Source of the DNA: Oceanospirillum sp048270425
Lineage (GTDB): Bacteria > Pseudomonadota > Gammaproteobacteria > Pseudomonadales > Halomonadaceae
Reading direction: 5' to 3'
Length of the DNA stretch: 64,000 nucleotides
NCBI GenBank assembly: GCA_048270425.1
Contig: JBLWSY010000007.1
Span: forward strand, 91,462 to 155,461
Shown in pieces: positions 24,224 to 33,287 of this stretch. The notes under the pieces are model-generated. The model was not told the origin of the DNA. It made no database searches and was given only the letters and a program-made list of their open reading frames with translations. The stretch's first letter is position 1; the number at the start of each line of letters is the position of its first letter. The position numbers and the translations under genes are program-made.

Positions 24224-26842
24224 TTAATGCTCCAGTTGGTCCAGCAGGCGTTGCTGCAGGGTGCTCAGATCCAGCGGTTTATTCAGATAGTCGATAAAGC
24301 CTGCTTCAAGTAGCTCTTTTCGTCCATGGTCGGTGCCTGAGGCGGAAACGGCTATAACGGGAATATTGCGGGTCAGCGGGTTTCGTGAAAGCATCTGCTG
24401 GGCCTGATGTCCGCTGATACCGGGCAGGTCAAGATCCATCAGGATCAGATCCGGAGTATCCGACGCCGCTATCTCTAATGCGATCTCGGCAGAAGCTGCC
24501 AGTGTCAGACGATATTCAGGAAGTTCATCGATAAAGGCCTGTAACAGTCGCTGATTAGCGGGGTTATCTTCGACATACAACAGGTGATGACAAGCTTCAG
24601 TTTCCTCGGCCGAGCTGTCTGAGGCTTTATGCTCGTCATTGTGTTCTGCAGACAGGGGCAGGGTAAACCAGAAGCAGCTCCCTTTGTGTTCTTCGCTTTC
24701 TACTCCGATTTCGCCTTGCATCAATTCCACCAGTTCACGGCTTAATGCCAGACCTATGCCGGTCCCTTCGATAGCTGAGTTTTCTGCACCAAGACGGCTA
24801 AAGGGCTGGAACAGTTGATTGAGCTGATCTGCGGAGATACCGCTTCCGGTATCCTCAACTTCAATACGCAGCATCTTTTTTTGCTCGATGCAGCGAATGT
24901 GTACCTCTCCCTTAGGACGGTTGTATTTTATGGCGTTGGTGACCAGATTGATCAGCACCTGCTGACAGCGGGTATAGTCTGCAACGACCCATGGGTTCTG
25001 AGCCGTCGTTTTTAGTGGGTGCAGCTTAATCTGATATTGGTCGGCAATCGGTTGAAGGCCTTCCAGTGCATCCTGCATCATCTCGTGGGCATTCAGGGAT
25101 TCCAGAGAAACACTGATACGTCCCGCCTCGATCCGGGCCAGATCCAGTACATCGTTGATTAAGGTGAGTAGGTGCTGACCGCTCTTGTAGATCTGTTTGA
25201 CATGTCGCTGTTGGCGATCAGTTAGCGGATGCTTACCGGACTGCAGCAATTGAGCAAAGCCCAGAATGGCGTTCATCGGGGTGCGCAGTTCGTGGCTCAT
25301 TGAAGAGAGAAATTCGCTCTTTGCCTGACTGGCGTTTTGGGCTGCATCCCGCGCCTGACGCAGTTGCTCGTTGATCTGCTCCCGCTCATGCATCTGACGG
25401 TACAGCCTGATTAACAGGGCGCAGGTGCTGGTAAAAGGGTTAAGCCATTGGGCAAGTTCCGGATGATAGTCCTCCTGGGAGTTGGCGATGGCAAACATGC
25501 CGATCACCTCATCCTGATCATAAATGGGCACACCCATGTAGCGATAGAGCTCAGGGTGACCTGGTGGCAGGTGGCTTTTGCCACACAGTTCCTGCATCCG
25601 GTTGTTGATAATGAGTTTCTCGCCTGCGAAAACCTGGCCGATCAAGGTGTTTGGGTTGGTCAGCAACATATCGCCGGCGACCAGCCTTTGCATCAGCTGT
25701 CTGGATTCTTCACTCCAGGACAGGTCGGTAATTGCATGCAGCTTTAGTGCTTTTTCATCATCAATGGTCAGTACTTCACCAATGAAGGCGTAGTCGCTGT
25801 TGGTCAGTTCTCTCAGAGCCTCCATCAGAAAAGCCCAGAGCTTGTCCTGCGACAGAAGTGCCTGATAATCCGTCAGCCCCTGGTGCAGAATTTTGAGCAG
25901 GGCTTTTTCCTGCTGTTCGGCCTGTTGGGCGGCTCGTACGTCCCGCAGATCAGAAAGAATGCCGATAAACTGACGCTCATTAGGCTGATTGCTGTGGACT
26001 TCGCTGACGCCAAGATGAATCGGAATCTGGGTGCCGTCTTTTCGGCGTGCTTCGACCTCGCGGCCTTTACCGATGATTTTTGCCTGCCCACTGTGCATAA
26101 AACGGCTCAGGTAATCGTCGTGTTCCTGGGCCCAGGGAGCCGGCATGATGGTTTTAACGTTTTGACCCTGAAGTTCTTCTTCACTGTAGTTCAGCAGTTT
26201 CTGAGCAAAAGGGTTAACCTCCAGGATAGCGCCGGAATGATTTATCCGGATAATGCCCGCTGCTGCAGAATCAACAATCGCGCGGTAACGGGCACGACTG
26301 ATATCCACCTCATTTTTTTCCCGTTCCAGAGCAACGCGTTGCTGATGCAGGCGAATCAGTTCTTCTGCCTGACGGGCCAATTGCTCAAGGCGGGTGATCT
26401 CCCGATCAGAAAGTTTTCTGGGCTTTGTATCCAGTACACAAAAGCTACCCAGATAAAGTCCTTCCCGGATACGAATGGGAATACCGGCATAAAAGCGAAC
26501 GGCATGTTCTCCGGTGACCAAGGGGTTGTCCCGAAAGCGCTCATCGTTCAAGGTGTCCGGGATAATCAGGTTTTGTCCATGATAGACCGCATGGGAGCAG
26601 AACGAGATATCTCTGCCGGTCTCGCAACTTGCAAACCCCTGTCTTGATTTGAACCATTGTCGGTTCTGATCCACCAGAGAAACCAGTGCGACCGGTGCGT
26701 CAAACAGGTCTCTTGCCAGTTCGGTCAGACGGTCAAAGCCCGGATCCTGCTCGGTATCCAGAATGGCCAGATCGTGCAGGTGTTGCAGGCGTTCTGTTTC
26801 ATTGTCGGGCAAAAGCATCGGGTTCCGGTCACGGGAGTGCAT
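24224..26842 (-). CDS. Hybrid sensor histidine kinase (GAF-PAS-GAF-HisKA-HATPase-REC)
   Basis: 872-residue cytoplasmic hybrid kinase with no membrane segment. Order: N-terminal GAF about 25-165 (LVDQNRQWFKSRQG), PAS about 190-310 (IIRINHSGAILEVNPFAQK), second GAF about 330-490, HisKA with FLSSMSHELRTPMNAILGF and phospho-His near 515, HATPase with EDTGSGISADQL and GTGIGLALS, and a C-terminal receiver (LLYVEDNPANQ, LILMDLDLPG) with Asp near 800. Start at 26842 has AAAGG 7 bases upstream. Co-transcribed with the REC-EAL gene; ligand unknown. Confidence 0.93.
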   Translation of the reverse strand: MHSRDRNPMLLPDNETERLQHLHDLAILDTEQDPGFDRLTELARDLFDAPVALVSLVDQNRQWFKSRQGFASCETGRDISFCSHAVYHGQNLIIPDTLNDERFRDNPLVTGEHAVRFYAGIPIRIREGLYLGSFCVLDTKPRKLSDREITRLEQLARQAEELIRLHQQRVALEREKNEVDISRARYRAIVDSAAAGIIRINHSGAILEVNPFAQKLLNYSEEELQGQNVKTIMPAPWAQEHDDYLSRFMHSGQAKIIGKGREVEARRKDGTQIPIHLGVSEVHSNQPNERQFIGILSDLRDVRAAQQAEQQEKALLKILHQGLTDYQALLSQDKLWAFLMEALRELTNSDYAFIGEVLTIDDEKALKLHAITDLSWSEESRQLMQRLVAGDMLLTNPNTLIGQVFAGEKLIINNRMQELCGKSHLPPGHPELYRYMGVPIYDQDEVIGMFAIANSQEDYHPELAQWLNPFTSTCALLIRLYRQMHEREQINEQLRQARDAAQNASQAKSEFLSSMSHELRTPMNAILGFAQLLQSGKHPLTDRQQRHVKQIYKSGQHLLTLINDVLDLARIEAGRISVSLESLNAHEMMQDALEGLQPIADQYQIKLHPLKTTAQNPWVVADYTRCQQVLINLVTNAIKYNRPKGEVHIRCIEQKKMLRIEVEDTGSGISADQLNQLFQPFSRLGAENSAIEGTGIGLALSRELVELMQGEIGVESEEHKGSCFWFTLPLSAEHNDEHKASDSSAEETEACHHLLYVEDNPANQRLLQAFIDELPEYRLTLAASAEIALEIAASDTPDLILMDLDLPGISGHQAQQMLSRNPLTRNIPVIAVSASGTDHGRKELLEAGFIDYLNKPLDLSTLQQRLLDQLEH

Positions 26843-26972
26843 AAAAAAACCTTTATAAAATTAGGGTCTTATAGTGCCGGTTAGCACCGGATTCCAAGGT
26901 ATATACGGAGTTTGCAATATTGTGGATGCTTCTTTGTACTATTGGAAGTGGGGGCAGGCGATTCTGTAACGA

Positions 26973-26997
26973 AAAACCGGCCAAAAAGGCCGGTTTT
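26973..26997 (-). terminator. Terminator after htpX
   Basis: 10-bp perfect stem AAAACCGGCC / GGCCGGTTTT with an AAAAA loop, downstream of the htpX stop on the minus strand. Confidence 0.8.
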
Positions 26998-27025
26998 AAT
27001 AATTATGGTCAGCTTGGTGGGTCGA

Positions 27026-27907
27026 TTAGCGACCACGCTGCAGGGCTGCGATACGATCATCCAGTGGCGGGTGGGATGCAAACAGTGCAGACATTTTACC
27101 GCCGGAGATAGCTAGGGCTGTCATCGAGCCTTTCATCACGCTTTCTTCACCGGATTCAGCTTTCAGACGTTGCAGGGCTGAGATCATCGCCTGGCGATCC
27201 GCTAGTGTTGCACCGGCGTGATCCGCTCGGAATTCACGTTGACGGCTGAACCAGGCCACAACGGCAGAAGCCAGAATGCCGAACAGGATATCCAGAATAA
27301 TGGTCAGTACCATCTCTGCAACCCAGCCCAGGCCACCCTCACCTTCTTCATCGGCAGTGAACTGGTCAATGGCATAAACCACAACGCGGGTAGCGAAGAG
27401 TACGAAGGTGTTTACGACACCCTGAATCAGCGACAGCGTTACCATGTCACCATTGGCGACGTGCCCGATTTCGTGGGCCAGTACCGCACGCACTTCATCC
27501 GGACTCATACGCTGCAGCAGGCCGGCACTGACCGAAACCAGAGCATCGTTTTTATTCCAGCCGGTAGCAAAGGCGTTAGATTCCATTGCCGGAAAAATAC
27601 CAACGGTTGGCATTTTAATACCGGCTTTCTGGGATAATTCTGCAACTGTCTGCAGCAGCCAGGCTTCGGTTTCGTTACGCGGCTGGTCGATCACCTGTGT
27701 ACGGGTGCTCATCTTGGCCATCGTTTTAGACATAAACAGGGAGATCAGTGAGCCGGTAAAACCGAACACGGCACAGAAGATCAGCAAGCTGGTCAGGTTG
27801 AGGCTACCGCCGGCTTTGTAATTGCCTACCCCCAGTACGCTAAGGACGATACCTGCAATCACAAGTACAGCCAGGTTCGTTAAAAGGAATAGTCCGATAC
27901 GCATCAT
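27026..27907 (-). CDS. htpX: Membrane zinc metalloprotease HtpX
   Basis: 293-residue M48 protease of the inner membrane that degrades misfolded membrane proteins together with FtsH. Hydrophobic segments at 5-25 and 35-58, the zinc motif VLAHEIGHVANGD, two more hydrophobic stretches near 160-185 and 195-220, and the third-ligand region REFRADHAGA. Length matches E. coli. Two ATGs occur in tandem at the start. In E. coli it is under Cpx control; no CpxR box was identified here. Confidence 0.96.
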   Translation of the reverse strand: MMRIGLFLLTNLAVLVIAGIVLSVLGVGNYKAGGSLNLTSLLIFCAVFGFTGSLISLFMSKTMAKMSTRTQVIDQPRNETEAWLLQTVAELSQKAGIKMPTVGIFPAMESNAFATGWNKNDALVSVSAGLLQRMSPDEVRAVLAHEIGHVANGDMVTLSLIQGVVNTFVLFATRVVVYAIDQFTADEEGEGGLGWVAEMVLTIILDILFGILASAVVAWFSRQREFRADHAGATLADRQAMISALQRLKAESGEESVMKGSMTALAISGGKMSALFASHPPLDDRIAALQRGR

Positions 27908-28104
27908 ATCTGCGAATTCTCCATCAAGTTAATCTGATACCTTTTATTGGGTTTAACATATCCGCTTACAAGGGTGAGCGCTTTTTTCTCTGATCGCTGG
28001 CCTGTTAGGGGCTATGCTTTTTTTCATCATTATCCAATAAGGTGACCATTTGATAACGGTCAAAATTTTTGGTTCCGTGAAAGTTCCCCAAAAAATATAA
28101 AAAA

Positions 28105-28129
28105 AGTGCCCCGTTTATTGCGGAGCACT
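28105..28129 (-). terminator. Terminator after alaA
   Basis: On the minus strand, stem AGTGCTCCG / CGGGGCACT with one mismatch, then a run of seven T. Confidence 0.7.
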
Positions 28130-28155
28130 GTTCAGTATTGCTGCTCAACGTGGTT

Positions 28156-29370
28156 CTACTGACTGTATTTACTCAGAAAGCGTGCGATGCGGTTAATTGC
28201 ATCTTCCAGTTGGTCGACATAAGGCAGCGAGACAATACGGAAGTGGTCAGGCTCCGGCCAGTTAAAGGCGGTACCCTGAACCACCAGCATTTTCTCTTGC
28301 TTGAGCAGGTCATAGGCGAATTTTTCATCGTCATGGATGTTAAAGCGTTTCACATCCAGTTTCGGGAACAGGTAAAGCGCACCTTTCGGCTTCACGCAGC
28401 TGATACCGGGAATATTATCCAGCATCTCCCAAGCAAGATCCCGCTGCTCTTTCAGACGGCCACCGGGCAGAATCAGGTCGTTAATGCTCTGATAACCCCC
28501 GAGAGCTGTCTGGACCGCATGCTGGGCTGGTACGTTGGCGCACAGGCGCATGGATGAAAGCATGTTAAGGCCTTCGATAAAGTCAGAGGCCTTGTGTTTA
28601 TTTCCACTGATGATCATCCAGCCGGAACGGAACCCTGCTACCCGGTAAGACTTAGACAGGCCGTTAAAGGTCAGGAAAAGCACATCATCGGCAAGACTTG
28701 CGATAGAGGTATGAACTTCGCCGTCGTACAGGATTTTGTCGTAGATCTCGTCTGCCAGAACCACCAGATTGTGTTCCCGGGCAACCTCAATAATCTCCTG
28801 CAGCAGAGATTCCGGGTAGAGTGCGCCGGTTGGGTTGTTCGGGTTGATAATCACGATGCCCTTGGTGCGCTCGGTGATCTTGCTGCGGATATCATTAATA
28901 TCCGGATACCAGTCAGACTGCTCATCACAGATGTAGTGAACGGCTTTGCCACCGGCCAGCCGGGTAGCAGCGGTCCATAGCGGATAATCCGGAGCCGGGA
29001 TCAGTAGTTCATCGTCATCATTCAGCAAGCCTTGGGTGGCCATAGCGATCAGCTCGCTGACGCCGTTGCCCAGATAGATATCTTCAATGGATACATTGTC
29101 GATCTTTTTGCGCTGACACTCCTGCATCACCGCCTTACGGGCCGAATATAAACCTTTGGATTCGCAGTAGCCCTGGGCATTGGGCAGGTTATAAAGTACA
29201 TCCTGCAGAATCTCTTCCGGTGCCTCAAAGCCGAATGGGGCCGGGTTGCCGATATTCAGTTTAAGAATACGGTGACCTTCCTCTTCCATTCGTTTGGCTT
29301 CTTCAAGGACAGGTCCACGGATGTCATAACATACATTGTTCAGTTTTGTGGACTTTTTGATGGTTTGCAT
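28156..29370 (-). CDS. alaA: Glutamate-pyruvate (alanine) aminotransferase AlaA
   Basis: PLP-dependent class I aminotransferase, 404 residues, the major alanine-forming transaminase in E. coli (formerly YfbQ). Signature regions: NVCYDIRGPVLEEAKRMEEE at the N-terminus, LNIGNPAPFGF, the PLP-binding VILNPNNPTG-like IVIINPNNPTGALYP, ADEIYDKILYDG, and the Schiff-base lysine in FNGLSKSYRVAGFRSGWM. Sits beside htpX as in Pseudomonas. Confidence 0.95.
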   Translation of the reverse strand: MQTIKKSTKLNNVCYDIRGPVLEEAKRMEEEGHRILKLNIGNPAPFGFEAPEEILQDVLYNLPNAQGYCESKGLYSARKAVMQECQRKKIDNVSIEDIYLGNGVSELIAMATQGLLNDDDELLIPAPDYPLWTAATRLAGGKAVHYICDEQSDWYPDINDIRSKITERTKGIVIINPNNPTGALYPESLLQEIIEVAREHNLVVLADEIYDKILYDGEVHTSIASLADDVLFLTFNGLSKSYRVAGFRSGWMIISGNKHKASDFIEGLNMLSSMRLCANVPAQHAVQTALGGYQSINDLILPGGRLKEQRDLAWEMLDNIPGISCVKPKGALYLFPKLDVKRFNIHDDEKFAYDLLKQEKMLVVQGTAFNWPEPDHFRIVSLPYVDQLEDAINRIARFLSKYSQ

Positions 29371-29566
29371 ACGGGTTCCGTTGTGCGGTAAGGGTATAGG
29401 GTGGGGCAGTTTTGCCTCATTGTTGGAAAGGATCCATATTAAATAATTTATCGGGCTTTGGTAAGCGGATAAACAGATGAATAGTCTGACTTGTGGGTTT
29501 TTTTCACGGGAGTGATATGCTGTTTTTCTGGTAAACCTAATTCAAACAATAAAAAGGACCGTAGCA

Positions 29567-30394
29567 ATGGCTAAGGAGCAACCCCAAATGGCTCAAAATG
29601 CGGGTATTGAGAGTGTTTCAGATTTACTGGTGATTCGAGATGACAGGGCTGGTGTTTGTTATCTCACCCTTAACAGACCAAAGGCATATAATGCTTTATC
29701 TCTTGGCTGTATGCAGGCGTTAATCAATGAGCTGGATGCTGTCTCTGAAGATAAGTCGATTAAAGCTGTGGTCATTTCCGGAAGCGGCAAAGGCTTTTGC
29801 GCTGGCCATGACCTGAGGGAGATGAAAGAAGGGGCTACAGAGGATTTCTATCAGAAAACCTTCTCAACCTGTGCGGAGTTGATGGCGAAGGTTCAGGCTA
29901 TCCCTCAGCCGGTGATCGCTAAGGTTCACGGCATTGCTACGGCAGCGGGTTGTCAGCTGGTCGCAACCTGTGATTTGGCCTATGCGGCTTCGGATTCCCG
30001 TTTTGCGACTCCGGGAGTGAATATCGGGCTGTTCTGTTCAACACCTATGGTGGCGCTGACGCGGGCTGTGCATCCCAAGCAGGCGATGGCGATGCTGCTC
30101 ACCGGTGAAATGGTTTCTGCGGATAAAGCGGAAAAGGTAGGGCTGATTAATGAAGCTGTTGCGCCGGATCAGCTGGATACGCGGGTGGAACAGATTGCTC
30201 AGCTGATTGCTGCTAAGTCATCTTACACGCTTAAGGTTGGCAAGGAGGCTTTCTATCAGCAAAGGGAAATGAGTCAACGCGACGCCTACAACTACTGCAG
30301 TCAGGTGATGACTGAGAATATGTTAGCTCATGATGCTCAGGAAGGTGTTGATGCGTTTCTGAATAAGCGCTCTCCTTGCTGGCAGGGACGCTAA
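29567..30394 (+). CDS. Crotonase-superfamily protein, ECHDC3-like
   Basis: 275-residue enoyl-CoA hydratase/isomerase-fold protein. CoA and oxyanion-hole regions are present (SGSGKGFCAGHDLREM and HGIATAAGCQLVATCDLAYA). By alignment in memory with mitochondrial enoyl-CoA hydratase, the two catalytic glutamates are absent: GCQLV replaces GCELA, and FATPGVNIG replaces FGQPEI. The CSTPMVALTRAV segment is like ECHDC3 proteins. It may act on another acyl-CoA reaction or not hydrate at all. Single gene; AAAAAGGA upstream. Confidence 0.85.
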   Translation: MAKEQPQMAQNAGIESVSDLLVIRDDRAGVCYLTLNRPKAYNALSLGCMQALINELDAVSEDKSIKAVVISGSGKGFCAGHDLREMKEGATEDFYQKTFSTCAELMAKVQAIPQPVIAKVHGIATAAGCQLVATCDLAYAASDSRFATPGVNIGLFCSTPMVALTRAVHPKQAMAMLLTGEMVSADKAEKVGLINEAVAPDQLDTRVEQIAQLIAAKSSYTLKVGKEAFYQQREMSQRDAYNYCSQVMTENMLAHDAQEGVDAFLNKRSPCWQGR

Positions 30395-30409
30395 GCACAA
30401 CTAACAATT

Positions 30410-30438
30410 AAAGTGGTTCAGGTAGCCTGAACCACTTT
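30410..30438. terminator. Bidirectional terminator between convergent genes
   Basis: 13-bp perfect stem AAAGTGGTTCAGG / CCTGAACCACTTT with a TAG loop. It overlaps the last codons of the minus-strand GGDEF gene and serves both genes. Confidence 0.8.
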
Positions 30439-31620
30439 ATTGCGTCCTGATTTCTTTGCCTCGTATAGCGAGTTATCCACCCTGTGCAGGGCTTCACTGA
30501 AACCCTCGTCCGGCTTAAGTTCACCCACACCAATACTGACAGTGAAACGTACGGGCTCATTCTCTTTGGACGTTACCCAGGATTGCTCGCACCGCATACG
30601 AATACGTTCAGCGGCCTTTAACGCATTGTCTATACTGCTACCTGGCAGAATCGCAGCAAACTCTTCGCCACCGTAGCGGGTCAGAATGTCGGTACTGCGT
30701 AGCTCATCCTTCATGATTTGACTGAATGCCTGAAGCACCCGGTCACCGGTCAGGTGGCCGTGGGTATCGTTAATTCGCTTAAACCTGTCGAGATCCAACA
30801 TCAGTAAGCTGACCTGCGGGCGCTCTGATTTCTTCCAGTTTTTATTCAGTTCTTTGACCCGCTCCATCATGATACGTCTGTTCAGTAGTCCCGTTAGGGG
30901 ATCACGGGTTGCCTGACGGTAGAGGCGAAGCAACATGTGCAGTTGCGCCTGATTGGCCCAAAGTGCGATTACCAGTAAGGTGCTGATCAACCAGAGATCT
31001 TTAAACCCCTCAAGGGAGAAAAGCGTTCCGGCAAAAAAATCGTTGTAGAGCAGTGTAATGATAAGCCCCGCTCCGAGAACGCTGGCTTCCAGAATCGTTA
31101 GGGGAAATACACTGAGTATGGCCACTAAAAGAAAGGGTATAAAGCTGTATCCGATTAAAGCCTCATTACCGCCGAGCAGTCTGAACAAGCTGGCAGTATA
31201 GAAGACCGCGGGCAAGGCGATCATCAATGTGAGACAGAAAAGAGAGTGCTGAAGGTTGCGCTTTCTCGCATTATTAATCAGTAACAGCGCCAGCATTGAG
31301 CTGAACAACATCAAACGATAGAAGGCAATAGTGCCCAGATCTTCGGATTCCAGTAGCAGGTAGTCCAGTGGGATCCAAAGGGGGGCAAAAATAGCGAAAA
31401 CGACACTCAGAATATTAACCCGTGTGCGGATATATTCGCTGCGGGCAGCATTAAAGTCGTCAGAGTGATAGCGGTTGGTCAGGGTATCAAACAGGTTGAG
31501 TTCTGACAGTTTTCGATACAGTCCGCCTGTGGCTTCATCCAGAGCAGTTGCGGCCGACGGAGTCTGGCGTCGCTCGACCGGAGGATCATTGTCCGGGCTG
31601 GAGGGTGAAGGGCTTGGCAT
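30418..31620 (-). CDS. Membrane diguanylate cyclase
   Basis: 400 residues. About six hydrophobic segments between residues 70 and 225 form a membrane sensor of unnamed type; a GGDEF domain follows (235-398) with DPLTGLLNRR, DLDRFKRINDTHGH and the active-site GGEEF near 315. The product-inhibition site RSTD lies five residues before GGEEF, so an active, feedback-inhibited c-di-GMP synthase is predicted. Its 3' end lies in the shared terminator. Confidence 0.92.
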   Translation of the reverse strand: MPSPSPSSPDNDPPVERRQTPSAATALDEATGGLYRKLSELNLFDTLTNRYHSDDFNAARSEYIRTRVNILSVVFAIFAPLWIPLDYLLLESEDLGTIAFYRLMLFSSMLALLLINNARKRNLQHSLFCLTLMIALPAVFYTASLFRLLGGNEALIGYSFIPFLLVAILSVFPLTILEASVLGAGLIITLLYNDFFAGTLFSLEGFKDLWLISTLLVIALWANQAQLHMLLRLYRQATRDPLTGLLNRRIMMERVKELNKNWKKSERPQVSLLMLDLDRFKRINDTHGHLTGDRVLQAFSQIMKDELRSTDILTRYGGEEFAAILPGSSIDNALKAAERIRMRCEQSWVTSKENEPVRFTVSIGVGELKPDEGFSEALHRVDNSLYEAKKSGRNKVVQAT

Positions 31621-31804
31621 AAGTGGACGGCTACCTTTAGGTTATTGGTGCCTGCCACTTAATTTGGCAGGCTTTAAAGTAAAATGCTGCTTAGCTTATC
31701 GAAAGCAGTTAAAGCTTCTTTTGATTTGTATCAATTGCAGAAATACTCCGCTGACGACTTTAGCAGGGTAAAGCTGTTATGGGGTATTACCCGGAAGTCT
31801 GCTT

Positions 31805-32683
31805 TTAGTCGCCGGTGGTTTCCGGATTTTCCTCTTCAGCAACAGGCTCTGGGATATCTTCAGGCACTTCCAGTGACAGGCGTCCCATATGCCCACCTCT
31901 GAGATCGTTCAATAGTACTTCAGATGCTTTGTGCCAGTCGATTTCACCACCTGCTCTGAGGCCGCCACGTTTACTGGCAATCAGCTCTAATACTGCTTCA
32001 GGTGTCTCGGGCAGTTCTTTCATTTTGTATCGGGTAGCCAGAGGCTTGGGATAGCGAACCATCAGCTCGCCGGCGGCAAACATGGCAATATCCAGATAAT
32101 CGATGGCTGTATTTCGAATAGCGCCTGAGGTTGCTAATCGGTAGGCGCTATTCTGATCTTCAATACGGGGCCATAGCACCCCTGGCGTATCGATAATAGC
32201 AATACCTGTGGGCAGTGTGATTTTCTGTTGACGCTTGGTGACCGCAGGTTCATCGCCTACTTTTGCGACTTTTTTCCCTGCAAGGCTGTTAATCAAGGTG
32301 GATTTACCCACGTTGGGGATACCCATGACCATGACCCGAACTGCACGATCTTTGCGCACTTGTCCTGCCATCTCTTTTACGATTTTGGGGATCTGCTTTA
32401 GCGTGCGTGATTCTGTGGTGGTGACCGTTATAGCGCGGGTTTCTTCCTGTTCTTCGAAGTGTTTGATCCATCGCTTAGTAATAGCAGGATCGGCCAGATC
32501 GTCACGACTCAGAATTTTAAGGCAAGGCTTGTTGCCCCTTAGCTCATTCAGCATAGGATTGGCACTGGAGTAGGGTAGCCGTGCATCCAGTACTTCAATG
32601 ATGACATCAATTTCCGGCAGGGCGTCTTTGATTTGGCGACGTGCCTTGTTCATATGTCCCGGATACCAACCTAACATCGCCAT
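31805..32683 (-). CDS. ylqF: YlqF/RbgA-type ribosome biogenesis GTPase
   Basis: 292-residue circularly permuted GTPase involved in large-subunit assembly in relatives. Order G4-G1-G3: VLDARLPYSS, then LSRDD at 58-62 where NKxD is usual, then G1 GIPNVGKSTLINSL, TKRQQKI (G2) and DTPGVLWP (G3). C-terminal helical RNA-binding part present with an acidic tail. Two candidate ATGs at 32683 and 32677. The altered G4 may weaken guanine specificity. Confidence 0.92.
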   Translation of the reverse strand: MAMLGWYPGHMNKARRQIKDALPEIDVIIEVLDARLPYSSANPMLNELRGNKPCLKILSRDDLADPAITKRWIKHFEEQEETRAITVTTTESRTLKQIPKIVKEMAGQVRKDRAVRVMVMGIPNVGKSTLINSLAGKKVAKVGDEPAVTKRQQKITLPTGIAIIDTPGVLWPRIEDQNSAYRLATSGAIRNTAIDYLDIAMFAAGELMVRYPKPLATRYKMKELPETPEAVLELIASKRGGLRAGGEIDWHKASEVLLNDLRGGHMGRLSLEVPEDIPEPVAEEENPETTGD

Positions 32684-32739
32684 GGGGCTCTCCTGTGTTG
32701 CATAACGCAGCGCTTTTAACGTATCGCATATAACAAAAC

Positions 32740-32770
32740 AAGCCGCTGAAGCTTAAGGCTAAAGCGGCTT
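32740..32770 (-). terminator. Possible terminator after msrB
   Basis: Stem AAGCCGCT / AGCGGCTT, with TGTTTTGTTA following on the minus strand. Confidence 0.5.
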
Positions 32771-32829
32771 AACAAAGATTAAAATTATATCAAGCAGGCG
32801 GAATTTAATCAGCAGTTTAATGCTGTGGG

Positions 32830-33249
32830 TTATTTTTTGGCCTCAACCGGCGTGAAGTCCAGAGAAGCGGAGTTCACGCAATAACGCAGACCAGTGGGTT
32901 GAGGGCCATCGGGGAAAACGTGCCCCAAATGAGCGTCGCACTGTTGGCAAAGAATCTCTGTGCGAACCATGCCGTGGCTTTCGTCTGTTCGCTCACTAAT
33001 GGCATGCTCATTGATGGCTTGCCAGAAACTGGGCCAGCCACTACCGGATTCGTACTTGGTATCAGAGTCAAAAAGCGGGGCTTTACAGCAAACGCAGAGA
33101 TAGGTACCGGTTTCGTGATGGTCATAATATTTACCCGTGAAGGGAGGCTCAGTTCCTCCGCAACGGCAGATATTATATTGTTCCGGGGATAGTTTTTTTT
33201 GCCACTCCTGCTCGTTGGCGGAGAGTGGCTTTTGCTCGTAGTCAGACAT
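32830..33249 (-). CDS. msrB: Peptide-methionine (R)-S-oxide reductase MsrB
   Basis: Repairs R-form methionine sulfoxide in proteins. 139 residues from ATG at 33249; a GTG at 33264 in frame is a weaker choice and neither has a strong ribosome site. Zinc-binding pairs Cys52-x-x-Cys55 (CVCC) and Cys101-x-x-Cys104 (CQQC), substrate segment SGSGWPSFW, HLGHVFPDGP and the catalytic Cys124 in RYCVNSASL. Part of the htpX-alaA-msrB neighbourhood known from Pseudomonas, here separated by several genes. Confidence 0.95.
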   Translation of the reverse strand: MSDYEQKPLSANEQEWQKKLSPEQYNICRCGGTEPPFTGKYYDHHETGTYLCVCCKAPLFDSDTKYESGSGWPSFWQAINEHAISERTDESHGMVRTEILCQQCDAHLGHVFPDGPQPTGLRYCVNSASLDFTPVEAKK

Positions 33250-33287
33250 AATAAGAGGTATCACTAACAGGTTTTTGGAATAGCGCC

